A DNA stretch of 64,000 bases from positions 806,001 through 870,000 of the forward strand of contig NZ_CP054691.1 in NCBI RefSeq assembly GCF_013348785.1. Reading direction: 5' to 3'. Origin of the DNA: Gordonia sp. X0973 (lineage in GTDB: Bacteria > Actinomycetota > Actinomycetes > Mycobacteriales > Mycobacteriaceae). The notes beneath the pieces are model-generated. The model saw only the letters and a program-made list of their open reading frames with translations, searched no databases and was not told the origin of the DNA. The position numbers and the translations under genes were made by a program. Position 1 is the first letter of the stretch; each line of letters starts with the position of its first letter. Below, one piece after another: positions 1 through 8,552 of the stretch.

Positions 1-46
1 GCGCGGCGCAATCAAGACTTGTACTCAGTAGGAGAAGGACAGACTC

Positions 47-220
47 ATGGCCGTACCGAAGCGCCGCATGTCGCGGGCCAATACCCACAGCCGTCGTTCG
101 CAGTGGAAGGCGGAGAACCCCGCGCTGCAGGAAGTCAAGGTCAACGGCGTGCCGCAGCGCCTGCCGCGTCGCCTGGTGAAGGCCGCCGAGCTCGGCCTCA
201 TCGACATCGACCGCCGCTAG
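47..220 (+). CDS. rpmF: 50S ribosomal protein L32
   Basis: Large-subunit ribosomal protein L32, 57 residues, the usual actinobacterial length. The chain begins [10 protein letters not shown], a conserved basic N-terminus, and ends LGLIDIDRR. It has no cysteines, so it is the zinc-independent form and not the CxxC form. The ATG is fixed by a strong AGGAGAAGGA ribosome-binding site at 30-39, seven bases upstream. A perfect hairpin terminator follows the stop. An rpmF close to mprAB is also found in M. tuberculosis (Rv0979A), and this begins the conserved gene order of the window. Confidence 0.96.
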   Translation: MAVPKRRMSRANTHSRRSQWKAENPALQEVKVNGVPQRLPRRLVKAAELGLIDIDRR

Positions 221-236
221 CGGTCGACACCGTCTC

Positions 237-281
237 AAACGTCGGCGCCCACACTCGCATGGAGTGTGGGCGCCGACGTTT
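237..281. terminator. Bidirectional hairpin terminator between rpmF and the SDR gene
   Basis: A perfect 20-bp stem (237-256 with 262-281) closes a 5-base loop between two convergent genes. The stem starts with AAAC and ends with GTTT, so each strand has a short T run at its 3' side. It can end transcripts of rpmF and of the minus-strand SDR gene. Confidence 0.85.
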
Positions 282-297
282 GTGCGCTCGGAGGCGC

Positions 298-1071
298 TCA
301 GTTCTGGGCGATCGCCTTGTTCACCAGGCGTGAGACGAAGTTCGGCACGACCTTGCTCGCATTGTTGAGGACGGTCGTCTGCACGCCCACCGAGTAATGC
401 GTCCGGTGGATCAGCTTGTCCGCCGCATTCGGGTGTACCGAGGTCCAGACGCGCTCGGCGACCTCTTCCGGGGTGATCCGGATCCCGAGCGTCTGCGCCG
501 ACTTGGACTCGGCGTCGGCCAGTGCCGTCTTGGCCCAGAGCGGCCAGATGGCGACGACGCGGATGTCGTCCTTCTGCCACTCCAACTCCAGTGCCTCGGT
601 GAGCCCGGCGACGTAGAACTTGGCGGCCGAGTAGGTGGCGATGTCGGGCTGGCCGTAGATGGCCGACGCCGAGGCGATATTCACCAGGTGGGAGCCGGGG
701 GTCGCCTTGAGATACGGGTAGGCGGCCTGGGCGCCCAGGGTGACGCCGAGGACGTCGATGTCGATCTGTGCCTGGACCGCTTCGGCGGAGATGGTGTCGA
801 GGCGGCCGCCGACGAGGATCCCGGCGTTGTTGTCCAGGACGTCGAGCTTTCCGTCGGTGTGCTTGGTGAAGTCGGCGAGCGCCTTGGCCCACTGCGCCGG
901 CTTGCGCACGTCCAGGCGGCCGGTGACGAATTCGGGGTGCTCCGCCTTGACGGCCTTGAGTGCCTCGGCGTCGACGTCGAAGACGCCGACTGTCCACCCT
1001 TTCCCTGCGAAGTGTTTGGCGGTGGCCAGGCCGATGCCGGCGGCACCGCCGGAGATGAAGATGGAGGGCAC
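298..1071 (-). CDS. Short-chain dehydrogenase/reductase (SDR family)
   Basis: NAD(P)-dependent oxidoreductase of the classical SDR family, about 257 residues; the substrate is unknown. The nucleotide-binding motif SGGAAGIG is at residues 7-14, the NNAG motif at 81-84, the catalytic serine near 134-136, and the YSAAK motif gives Tyr147 and Lys151. The GTG at 1071 is preferred: it puts the glycine motif at the normal distance from the N-terminus and has GGAAAGG upstream. A TTG at 1110 would add 13 residues. A palindrome TACCG-CC-CGGTA at 1127-1138 lies upstream and could be an operator. The gene is convergent with rpmF. Confidence 0.9.
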   Translation of the reverse strand: MPSIFISGGAAGIGLATAKHFAGKGWTVGVFDVDAEALKAVKAEHPEFVTGRLDVRKPAQWAKALADFTKHTDGKLDVLDNNAGILVGGRLDTISAEAVQAQIDIDVLGVTLGAQAAYPYLKATPGSHLVNIASASAIYGQPDIATYSAAKFYVAGLTEALELEWQKDDIRVVAIWPLWAKTALADAESKSAQTLGIRITPEEVAERVWTSVHPNAADKLIHRTHYSVGVQTTVLNNASKVVPNFVSRLVNKAIAQN

Positions 1072-1126
1072 GGTGGTTGAAGCCTTTCCGGGTGGGACGG
1101 TGTGTGTCAATGAACATTGGCATAGT

Positions 1127-1138
1127 TACCGCCCGGTA
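1127..1138. promoter_or_regulatory. Palindrome upstream of the SDR gene, possible repressor operator
   Basis: TACCG-CC-CGGTA is a perfect 5-bp inverted repeat with a 2-base spacer, next to a plausible minus-strand -10 (TAACTA). It resembles TetR-type half sites, but no cognate regulator is encoded nearby, so the role is inferred only from position and symmetry. Confidence 0.3.
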
Positions 1139-1246
1139 GTAAAGGCTCTGGTCACGATTGCGCCTCAAACTGCACGCGAATTACATGCGATTGGTAGCTT
1201 TTCCGGGGTCAGCACATCCATTTCGTCTAGACCAACGGGAGCCGCA

Positions 1247-2095
1247 ATGACCCAGCCGCCGATTGACCCCGGCCAGCAACCGCCGCAGGTGCCGGGCCAG
1301 CAGCCCGGCGCGTACCCACCCCCTCCCGGAGCACCCGGGGCACCGGGCGGATTCCAGCCGCAGCCGGGCGCCTACCCTCCCGGACCCGCGGGTCCGGCCG
1401 CTCCGGCGTTCAGCGTCGGCGAAGGCTTCAGCTGGGCCTTCAACAAGTTCGGCAAGAACGCCGGACCGCTGATCCTCGCCACCCTCGTCTTCGGTCTGAT
1501 CAGCGCCGTCGTCAGCGGGATCTTCCAGTTCATCGCCGGCGCGATGGGCAATACGACGACGGTGAGCACCGACGACTCGTTCGCCTTCACGTCGAGCTAC
1601 ACCGTCGGCAGTTGGATCGTCCTGATCATCGGCTACATCGTGTCGCTGATCGTGGGCGGCTACATCGCCGCGTCCTACTGGAACGGGATCCTCAAGATCG
1701 CCAACGGTGAGAAGGTGACCTTCGGATCGTTCTTCCAGCCGCGCAACGTCGGCGCCGTGATCATCGGATCGATCCTGGTCGGCATCATCACCGGCATCGG
1801 ATTGGCCCTGTGCGTCCTGCCGGGCCTGATCGCCGCGATCTTCCTGTACTTCACGTCCGTGGCCATCGTGGACCACAACCTCAGCGGTCCGGACGGGCTG
1901 GTGGCGAGCTTCAACACCGTCAAGGCGAACTTCGGCCCGGCGCTGCTGACCTGGCTCCTCGCCGTCATCACCGCCGTCGTCGGCGCGCTGCTCTGCGGTG
2001 TCGGCCTCCTGGTCGCCGTGCCGGTCGCCGCGCTGCTGGTCGCCTACGCGTGGCGCCGCCTGACCGGGGGCTACACCGCTCCGGCCACCGCCTAG
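1247..2095 (+). CDS. Proline-rich multi-pass membrane protein
   Basis: Membrane protein of 282 residues with unknown function. The first 60 or so residues are a disordered Pro/Gly/Gln segment (for example PGAYPPPPGAPGAPGG), followed by about five or six hydrophobic segments: roughly residues 75-100, 120-150, 165-205 and 225-270. This layout is common in actinobacterial envelope proteins whose proline-rich tails face the cytoplasm. The ATG at 1247 follows GGGAG at 1237-1241. A hairpin terminator lies 14 bases after the stop. No catalytic motif is visible. It could be related to the DUF4013-like membrane families, but I cannot confirm this. Confidence 0.8.
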   Translation: MTQPPIDPGQQPPQVPGQQPGAYPPPPGAPGAPGGFQPQPGAYPPGPAGPAAPAFSVGEGFSWAFNKFGKNAGPLILATLVFGLISAVVSGIFQFIAGAMGNTTTVSTDDSFAFTSSYTVGSWIVLIIGYIVSLIVGGYIAASYWNGILKIANGEKVTFGSFFQPRNVGAVIIGSILVGIITGIGLALCVLPGLIAAIFLYFTSVAIVDHNLSGPDGLVASFNTVKANFGPALLTWLLAVITAVVGALLCGVGLLVAVPVAALLVAYAWRRLTGGYTAPATA

Positions 2096-2108
2096 CGAGA
2101 ATCTCGAC

Positions 2109-2145
2109 CACTCGGGCCCCTGCCGTCGCGGCAGGGGCCCGAGTG
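2109..2145 (+). terminator. Hairpin terminator after the Pro-rich membrane protein
   Basis: A perfect 16-bp GC-rich stem (2109-2124 with 2130-2145) around the loop GTCGC starts 13 bases after the stop codon. It has no long T run, as is usual in high-GC actinobacteria. Confidence 0.75.
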
Positions 2146-2189
2146 CTTGCCGCGCGATGGCCGTGGTGCACGATCCGACTTCGACTCAC

Positions 2190-2330
2190 GAGGTCTCGAT
2201 ACGGTTCCTCGGCTAGCGCCTCGGATCCACTCGACCACCCAGGTACGGTTCCTCGGCTAGCGCCTCGGATCCACCGCCGGATCGAGTGATCGCGACGAAG
2301 GAGCGATCGTATCGAGATCTCGACCACCCA
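2190..2330. repeat. IR-bounded intergenic repeat with a 31-bp direct duplication
   Basis: Two identical 31-bp copies (2200-2230 and 2244-2274) both read TACGGTTCCTCGGC and onward through the core GGCTAGCGCCTCG. The block is bounded by an inverted repeat: GAGGTCTCGATAC at 2190-2202 and GTATCGAGATCTC at 2309-2321, one mismatch. The same core, GGTCTCGATAC then CTCGGCTAGCGCCTCG, recurs inside pabB near 49448-49483. It looks like a dispersed REP/MITE-like family. No ORF is apparent in it. Confidence 0.75.
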
Positions 2331-2391
2331 TAAGTCCCGCGCCGATCGCGTCCTGCGGGAATTCTCAGGCCCGCTGCGCTAAGAATTAACC

Positions 2392-3075
<684 letters not shown>

Positions 3076-3137
3076 GCGTCTGGTCCGACATTCGACGGTG
3101 GTCGCAGCGCCACCGCGAGGAAGTCGCGCATCGGGAG

Positions 3138-4556
3138 ATGCGCGAGCCGTTTGCCCTGACCCGCTCGGCGTCGCTGACGACGCGCGTGGCGCTGCTCTCG
3201 GCGACGGTCGTGGCCGTCTCGGTCTCGCTGATGGCGGCCGCCGCCTATTTCGTCGTCTACCGCGCCATGTACAACGACGTCGACCGGCAGCTGGAAAGCC
3301 GTGCCGACGGGATGACCGCCCTCTCCCGCACCGGGGCGCTGTCGGGGAATCCGCAGCGGGTCGTCTCCGGCGCGGTGTTCTCGACGAATATCTCGGTGGC
3401 GCTCATCCGCCCCGACGGCCAGACTTTCCTGGTGGGTTCGGTGCCCTTCGATTCGGTCGAGCGCGCTGTCGTGCGCAGCCCGGGCGGCCCGGGGGGCAAT
3501 CTGCAGAGTCTGCGCACCGTCGGCGACCAGCGCGTATTGGCCCGCAAGCTCGACAACGGATACAGCCTCATCATGTCGCAGAGCCTGATCCACACCGAAC
3601 GCGTCCTCAAACGCCTGGCCTGGGTGCTGCTCGTCGTGGGCGGCGGGGGAGTGGCGCTGGCCGCGCTCGCCGGCACGACGGTGGCGCGCACCGGCCTGCG
3701 CCCGGTGTCACGGCTCACGCGCGCAGCCGAGCGGGTCGCGCGGACCGAGGTGCTGGATCCGATCCCGGTCACCGGAAACGACGAGTTGGCGCGCCTGACC
3801 GAGGCCTTCAACACGATGCTCGCCGCGTTGCGCAACTCGCGCGAGAAGCAGGCCAGGCTCGTGGCCGACGCCGGTCACGAGCTCAAGACCCCGCTGACCT
3901 CGCTGCGGACCAACGTCGAACTCCTCATCGCCTCCGCCGAGCCCGGAGCCCCGGCGGTGCCGCTCGCAGACATGATCGAGCTGCGCAGCGACATCGTCGC
4001 CCAGATCGAGGAACTGTCCACCCTCGTCGGCGACCTTGTCGACCTCTCCCGCGACGAGGTCACCCACGTCGTCCACGAAGAGGTGGACATGGTCGACATC
4101 GTCGACCGCAGTCTCGAACGGGCCAGGCGCCGCCGCAACGACGTCGACTTCGTCGTCGACGCGGAGAACTGGTACGTCTTCGGGGAATCGGCCGGACTCT
4201 CGCGCGCGGTACTCAACGTGCTCGACAACGCGGCGAAATGGTCGCCGGGCGGGCACCGGGTGGAGGTCGCGCTGCGGCAGCAGACGGTGAACACGGCCGT
4301 ACTCACCGTCGCCGACGCCGGGCCGGGTATCCCGCCGGAGGATCGGGAGCTGGTGTTCGAGCGCTTCTATCGCGCCGCGGACTCCCGATCGATGCCCGGT
4401 TCCGGGCTGGGCCTGGCGATCGTGCGCCAGGTCGTCGAACGCCTCGGCGGGACGGTCACCGCCGGGCAGTCGAGGATGGGGGGAGCGTTGATCACCATGA
4501 CGCTGCCCGGTCATCCGATACCGGTGGAACCCACGCCCGTCGTCGTTCGTCAGTAA
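3138..4556 (+). CDS. mprB: Sensor histidine kinase MprB
   Basis: Membrane sensor kinase paired with MprA, 472 residues from the ATG at 3138. There are two membrane segments (about 17-40 and 160-182) around an extracytoplasmic sensor domain, then HAMP, the H-box DAGHELKTPL with phospho-acceptor His247, and the N, G1 (DAGPGIPP) and G2 (GSGLGLAIV) ATP-binding boxes. The start is uncertain. The frame is open upstream, and a CTG at 3072 overlaps the mprA stop as CTGA, which would add 22 residues and couple translation. MprB of M. tuberculosis also has a basic N-terminal tail, so the longer form is plausible. Together with mprA it controls envelope-stress genes, including pepD next door. Confidence 0.9.
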   Translation: MREPFALTRSASLTTRVALLSATVVAVSVSLMAAAAYFVVYRAMYNDVDRQLESRADGMTALSRTGALSGNPQRVVSGAVFSTNISVALIRPDGQTFLVGSVPFDSVERAVVRSPGGPGGNLQSLRTVGDQRVLARKLDNGYSLIMSQSLIHTERVLKRLAWVLLVVGGGGVALAALAGTTVARTGLRPVSRLTRAAERVARTEVLDPIPVTGNDELARLTEAFNTMLAALRNSREKQARLVADAGHELKTPLTSLRTNVELLIASAEPGAPAVPLADMIELRSDIVAQIEELSTLVGDLVDLSRDEVTHVVHEEVDMVDIVDRSLERARRRRNDVDFVVDAENWYVFGESAGLSRAVLNVLDNAAKWSPGGHRVEVALRQQTVNTAVLTVADAGPGIPPEDRELVFERFYRAADSRSMPGSGLGLAIVRQVVERLGGTVTAGQSRMGGALITMTLPGHPIPVEPTPVVVRQ

Positions 4557-4605
4557 TGTGTACGGCACCGACCCGGTGCTCGAATCAGACAAGCGAGGCA
4601 GCCAC

Positions 4606-6099
4606 GTGAGCCAACCACCCTCCAGCGACAACCCGACGCCTGACACGTCGGGCACGGGCAGCGCCGCCGGTCAGCCGGCACCGTGGCAGTCGAGCACCTC
4701 CGCCACGCCCGCCGGCTACGGCGCGCAGGCGCCGGCCGAGGGTATCCCGGCAGTTCCGCAGGCACCGCGCACCGAGCAGTACACCACCGCCTTCCCGACC
4801 ACCCCGGGGGCGGCGGCGGGAACAGAACCGCAGGCCACCGCGCCGACCCAGTCGCCGTACCCGAGCGCCTTCCCGTCGGGCTATCCCGCCGGTGCCTCCG
4901 CCGCCGGCCAGCCGAACTACGCGGGCCCGCACACCGGGCAGCTGCCTGTCGTGCCGACCGATGCCTCCCAGCGCAGCGGTTCCGGTCGCAAGGTCGCGAT
5001 CGCCAGCGGTGCCGTGGTGCTCGCGCTGGCCTCCGGCGGTATCGGCGGCGTCGTCGGCGCGCACGTCGACCGGGCGGATTCACCCCCGGCCATCGGCGGC
5101 GACCTCCACGGTGGCGACAACGGGTCGCCGCAGGCGCCCCCGGCCCCCGCCGGCAGCGTCCAGGCGGTCGCGGCCAAGACGCTGCCCTCGGTGGTGTCCA
5201 TCGCGGTGCGGTCGGGCAACGAGGAGATGGAGGGCTCCGGTGTCGTACTCGACGCCGACGGCACCATCATGACCAACAACCATGTCGTCGGGGGCGGGAG
5301 CACCCGGTCGGCCACGCGGCCGACGATCACCGTCATCTTCCACGACGGCTCGCGCGCGCAGGCCGACCTGCGCGGCGCCGACTCGATCTCGGACATCGCG
5401 GTGATCAAGGTGAAGAACCACCCCGGCCTGCAGCCGATCAACGTCGGCACGTCGAAGAACCTCGCGGTGGGCCAGGACGTGATCGCGATCGGCTCGCCGC
5501 TCGGCCTCGCCGGCACGGTCACCACCGGCATCATCTCGGCGCTCAACCGGCCGGTCTCGACGCAGCGCGTCGGCAAGCAGATCGACTCGGTGATCGACGC
5601 CATCCAGACCGATGCGGCGATCAACCCGGGCAACTCCGGCGGCGCGCTGGTCAACGCCCGCGGCGCCCTCATCGGGGTCAACACCGCGATCGCGACCCTC
5701 GGCGGTCAGGACGCCAACGGGCAGCAGCGCGCCACCGGCAGCATCGGCCTCGGCTTCGCGATCCCGATCGACCAGGCGATGCGTATCGCCAACCAGCTCA
5801 TCAAGGACGGCAAGGCCGAGCATCCGAGCCTCGGCGTCACCGCCATGCCGGTACCGATGGACCAGGACACCTCGGGCGCCCGCGTGGCGACGGTGGTACC
5901 CGGCGGCGCGGCCGCCGACGCCGGCATCCCGAAGGGGGCGGTGATCACCCGTTTGGGCGGCCGTCCGATCACGGGCTCGGAGGATCTGGTGGCCGCGGTC
6001 CGGTCCTTCGCGCCGGGTGACGTCGTCGAGGTCGAATACGTCGCCGGCGGCAAGACGACCACGACGAAGGTCACGCTCAAGACGCTCCCGGCCAACTGA
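4606..6099 (+). CDS. pepD: HtrA-like serine protease PepD
   Basis: Membrane-anchored trypsin-like protease/chaperone of the HtrA (DegP) family, 497 residues. A disordered Pro/Ser/Gly-rich cytoplasmic region (1-125) precedes one membrane helix (about 129-152). The protease domain has the triad His226 (TNNHVV), Asp263 (SDIAVIK) and Ser344 (NPGNSGG), followed by one PDZ domain (about 395-490). It probably degrades or refolds damaged envelope proteins. GTG 4606 is chosen because GAGG at 4595-4598 is correctly spaced; an in-frame upstream ATG at 4558 lacks a good site. It follows mprAB as in mycobacteria, where it belongs to the MprA regulon. Confidence 0.93.
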   Translation: MSQPPSSDNPTPDTSGTGSAAGQPAPWQSSTSATPAGYGAQAPAEGIPAVPQAPRTEQYTTAFPTTPGAAAGTEPQATAPTQSPYPSAFPSGYPAGASAAGQPNYAGPHTGQLPVVPTDASQRSGSGRKVAIASGAVVLALASGGIGGVVGAHVDRADSPPAIGGDLHGGDNGSPQAPPAPAGSVQAVAAKTLPSVVSIAVRSGNEEMEGSGVVLDADGTIMTNNHVVGGGSTRSATRPTITVIFHDGSRAQADLRGADSISDIAVIKVKNHPGLQPINVGTSKNLAVGQDVIAIGSPLGLAGTVTTGIISALNRPVSTQRVGKQIDSVIDAIQTDAAINPGNSGGALVNARGALIGVNTAIATLGGQDANGQQRATGSIGLGFAIPIDQAMRIANQLIKDGKAEHPSLGVTAMPVPMDQDTSGARVATVVPGGAAADAGIPKGAVITRLGGRPITGSEDLVAAVRSFAPGDVVEVEYVAGGKTTTTKVTLKTLPAN

Positions 6100-6140
6100 G
6101 TGCCGTCCGCCAACCGACCCGCAATCCGACAGGAGTGGTG

Positions 6141-6701
6141 ATGACCGGATCGATTTTCGAAGAGACCGTCCGCGACGACTCGGTGGCCGACGCCGCCGCG
6201 CGCGAGCTATCCGCGGCAGCGGGCCCGGACGACGCGATGACCGCGCGGGCGCTGGTGGTCGTCGTAGCTGACGACCACGTCGACTCCGGCGGACTGGGCG
6301 CCCTGGTCGGCGAGTTGCTCGAGGAGGCCGGCTTCCACGTGGACGCCACCGTCGTCGTGTCCGGTGACGAGGTGGAGATCCGCAACGCGCTCAACACGGC
6401 CGTCATCGGCGGAGTCGACGTCGTCATCTCCGTCGGCGGGGTCGGGGTCCGCGCCCGCGACGTGGCGCCCGAGGCCACCGAGCCGCTGCTCGACCGCCGC
6501 CTGCCCGGCATCGAGGAGGCGGTCCGCTCCTCCGGGCTGGCCGCCGGTGCGACCGACGCGGGACTCTCCCGCGGGTTGGCCGGTATCTCCGGGCAGACCC
6601 TCGTGGTCAACCTCGCCGATTCGCGGGCCGCGGTGCGCGACGGGATGGCGACGATCACGATGCTCGCGCACCACGTGATCGCCGACATCACCGAGTTCTA
6701 G
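6141..6701 (+). CDS. moaB: MoaB/Mog-family molybdopterin-binding protein
   Basis: Protein of 186 residues in the MoaB/MogA fold, which adenylylates or binds molybdopterin in molybdenum-cofactor synthesis. The family glycine-rich core is visible as VDVVISVGGVGVRARDVAPEAT-like sequence at about residues 93-113, where most MoaB proteins have a TGGTG motif. Here it reads SVGGVGV, so the first threonine is replaced. This matches mycobacterial MoaB2, which sits after pepD in the same order and may be only weakly active. ATG 6141 follows AGGAG at 6131-6135; the GTGs at 6135 and 6138 are too close to that site. No other molybdenum-cofactor biosynthesis gene lies beside it. Confidence 0.85.
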   Translation: MTGSIFEETVRDDSVADAAARELSAAAGPDDAMTARALVVVVADDHVDSGGLGALVGELLEEAGFHVDATVVVSGDEVEIRNALNTAVIGGVDVVISVGGVGVRARDVAPEATEPLLDRRLPGIEEAVRSSGLAAGATDAGLSRGLAGISGQTLVVNLADSRAAVRDGMATITMLAHHVIADITEF

Positions 6702-6714
6702 GCGGTTCGGCGCG

Positions 6715-6885
6715 GTGGCGGAGAAAGCGCAGTCCGACGAACAACGATGGCGGCGACGGCAACGCCTCGACGCGGTCTTCGGCGACGACCTGCCCGACAC
6801 CACCGGCGACGAGCGGGGCGACGGGGAGGGATCCGGCCGCGGCCGCGAGTGGTACGAACGCAACCGGCCGCCGCATCACGGCTGA
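6715..6885 (+). CDS. Small conserved hydrophilic protein (56 aa)
   Basis: Short gene starting 14 bases after the moaB stop, with a GTG start. The product is hydrophilic and charged: VAEKAQSDEQRWRRRQRL at the start, then DAVFGDDLPDTTGDER, and it ends WYERNRPPHHG. The LDAVFGDDLPDTT core and the Trp...NRPPHHG tail resemble a small hypothetical family that I recall in actinobacteria. It is probably a real co-transcribed gene of unknown function. No membrane segment or cysteine is present. No clear ribosome-binding site is seen, so translation may be coupled to moaB. Confidence 0.7.
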   Translation: MAEKAQSDEQRWRRRQRLDAVFGDDLPDTTGDERGDGEGSGRGREWYERNRPPHHG

Positions 6886-7016
6886 GGCCGCCACCGCGGT
6901 CCGTCGACCCGGCCTGACCAATACAGTTTGCGAACGTGTACCGAAATCGTGATTCATCGCACTCCGGTGGTACCGTACTGACGAGTTTTCTGCTTTCTGT
7001 ACCAAAAGGGGATCGC

Positions 7017-7697
7017 ATGAATGCGGTACACACCGCCGTGGGCCGCCGCATGGCTTCACCTGCCGTTCGTCGTCGGCTGGCTTCGGGCGCCGCGGTCGTC
7101 ACCGCGGCCGCCGTCGCGTTGTCGGTCACGGCCGGCGGGGCGTCGGCCGAGAAACTGCCCGGCGGCCACAAGCGCACGACCGGCATCGACGGCCAGGTCG
7201 TCACCCTCAAGCGCTCCGGCGAGTACGCCTTCCAGCAGCAGAGCCAGGCCAACAACAGCTTCGGCCGCTCGACGCGCATCTCCGGGATCTACACCGCGCG
7301 GATCAACCGCGGCGGCGGCAACGTCCAGGTCGGCTACCTCGTCGGCTGCCAGGTCAACGTCGGCGGACTCGACGTGGGCATCTCGGGCGGCCTGTATGCG
7401 CCACTGACCAGCCCCACCAGCATCCTGCCGACCGTCGGCGGCACCCTCTCGCTGCCGGTGGCCCCCGGTCAGATCCAGGCCGTCTACGTGCTGGACAAGA
7501 ACTTCTACAAGAAGGTCGTGAGCATCCAGCTCTCCGGCGTCGAGTTGAGCGTGCAGGGCTGCGCCGGCTACGCCCAGGCCCGTTCGTTCGTCAAGGTCCT
7601 CGCGGCCGATCAGTACAACGCCGCCAACGGCACGATCGGCGGCAGCGGCGGCGCCATCCAGACCACCCTCTACGGCAAGCCCTTCAGCCTCGGCTGA
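7017..7697 (+). CDS. MspA-family outer-membrane porin, copy 1
   Basis: Secreted porin subunit of the MspA family, 226 residues. MspA octamers form water-filled channels for small hydrophilic solutes through the mycolic-acid outer membrane. A signal peptide with a basic start and an Ala/Val-rich core ends near GGASA at about residue 44. The mature chain is beta-rich, with conserved segments GYLVGCQVNVGG, LPVAPGQIQ and QGCAGYAQARSF, and ends YGKPFSLG. Two cysteines could form a disulfide. The ATG at 7017 follows AAAAGGGGA. A second, diverged copy starts 25 bases downstream and is probably co-transcribed. Confidence 0.92.
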   Translation: MNAVHTAVGRRMASPAVRRRLASGAAVVTAAAVALSVTAGGASAEKLPGGHKRTTGIDGQVVTLKRSGEYAFQQQSQANNSFGRSTRISGIYTARINRGGGNVQVGYLVGCQVNVGGLDVGISGGLYAPLTSPTSILPTVGGTLSLPVAPGQIQAVYVLDKNFYKKVVSIQLSGVELSVQGCAGYAQARSFVKVLAADQYNAANGTIGGSGGAIQTTLYGKPFSLG

Positions 7698-7722
7698 GCG
7701 GACCGGATCAAAGGACCACCAC

Positions 7723-8385
7723 GTGATGACTCGGCTCCGCCCAGCCACTCTGCGGCGTCTCGGTGCGGCCACCGCCGTGGCCGTGGCCGCCGCCACCGCG
7801 ACGACCGTCGCCCTTCCCGCCGCCCAGGCCGGACATCTGCCCGGCGGCCGCATCAGCAAGAAGCTCGTCGACGGCACCAAGGTCAAGGCGCGTCTCTACG
7901 ACGAGTACGTGCGCTACCACCAGGGCAACGTCGCCAACATCCAGACGTCGCGCGAAGTCTGGTTGTCCGGCAAGATCGTCGCCGAGATCGCCGGTGAGGC
8001 CCAGGGTGCGACGATCTACGGCGGATACGTCGTCGGCTGCCAGGTCTCGGTGACCGGTGCGAGCAACGGGAACAACACCGGTAACGACGGCTACGGCAAC
8101 TACGCGCAGACCATCGGCACCACGCTGCACCTCGGCCCCGGCCAGGCGGGCTGGGTGCCGATCATCCAGCGGACCCAGGGCACCAACCCCAGCGACACCA
8201 GCTACAACGTCAACCGCTTCACCTTCCGCGGCAACCGCGGCGGCGTCGCGTTCAGCGACGAGAGCTTCCGGCTGAACGGCTGCGGCGGGTTCGCACAGGC
8301 GCGTGCGCGGTTCACCGTCGAGGTGGAGACCGCGACCGTGCGCAGCCAGATCGTCCTGTGGGGCAAGCCGTTCACGCTGGGCTAG
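7723..8385 (+). CDS. MspA-family outer-membrane porin, copy 2
   Basis: Second MspA-type porin, 220 residues, in tandem with the previous gene and clearly a diverged duplicate. It has a signal peptide ending near AAQA (about residue 35) and the mature start GHLPGG. Matching segments are GYVVGCQVSVTG, LGPGQAGWVPI and NGCGGFAQARARF, and it also ends GKPFTLG. The middle differs most: this copy has an Asn/Gly-rich loop (GASNGNNTGNDG), which may alter the pore constriction. GTG 7723 is used because AAGGA at 7711-7715 is then seven bases away; ATG 7726 is the alternative. Two copies may form homo- or hetero-oligomers. Confidence 0.9.
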   Translation: MMTRLRPATLRRLGAATAVAVAAATATTVALPAAQAGHLPGGRISKKLVDGTKVKARLYDEYVRYHQGNVANIQTSREVWLSGKIVAEIAGEAQGATIYGGYVVGCQVSVTGASNGNNTGNDGYGNYAQTIGTTLHLGPGQAGWVPIIQRTQGTNPSDTSYNVNRFTFRGNRGGVAFSDESFRLNGCGGFAQARARFTVEVETATVRSQIVLWGKPFTLG

Positions 8386-8394
8386 TCTGAGTCT

Positions 8395-8415
8395 GGCAAC
8401 CCGCTGTGGGTTGTC
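8395..8415 (+). terminator. Short hairpin after the porin pair
   Basis: An 8-bp stem with one G-U pair (8395-8402 with 8408-8415) lies ten bases after the second porin stop. It has no T run. It may be a terminator or a processing hairpin that separates the porins from the ABC exporter. Confidence 0.45.
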
Positions 8416-8552
8416 ACCCGGGTCACTGGGGGACCTTTCGGTGCTCTGACCCGGCCGCCTACGGTGGAGACAACGGTCGCCGTCGGCGTTGCCCTGCTCG
8501 CGCGGCGGCGCGCCCGGCCGAGCCCACCCCGCCCCCGAACGCCGAGGACTAC

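Noticed and set aside
3098..4609. Alternative long plus-strand frame overlapping mprB
   Set aside because: Arg/Pro-rich translation typical of an out-of-frame read; the mprB frame has all kinase motifs.
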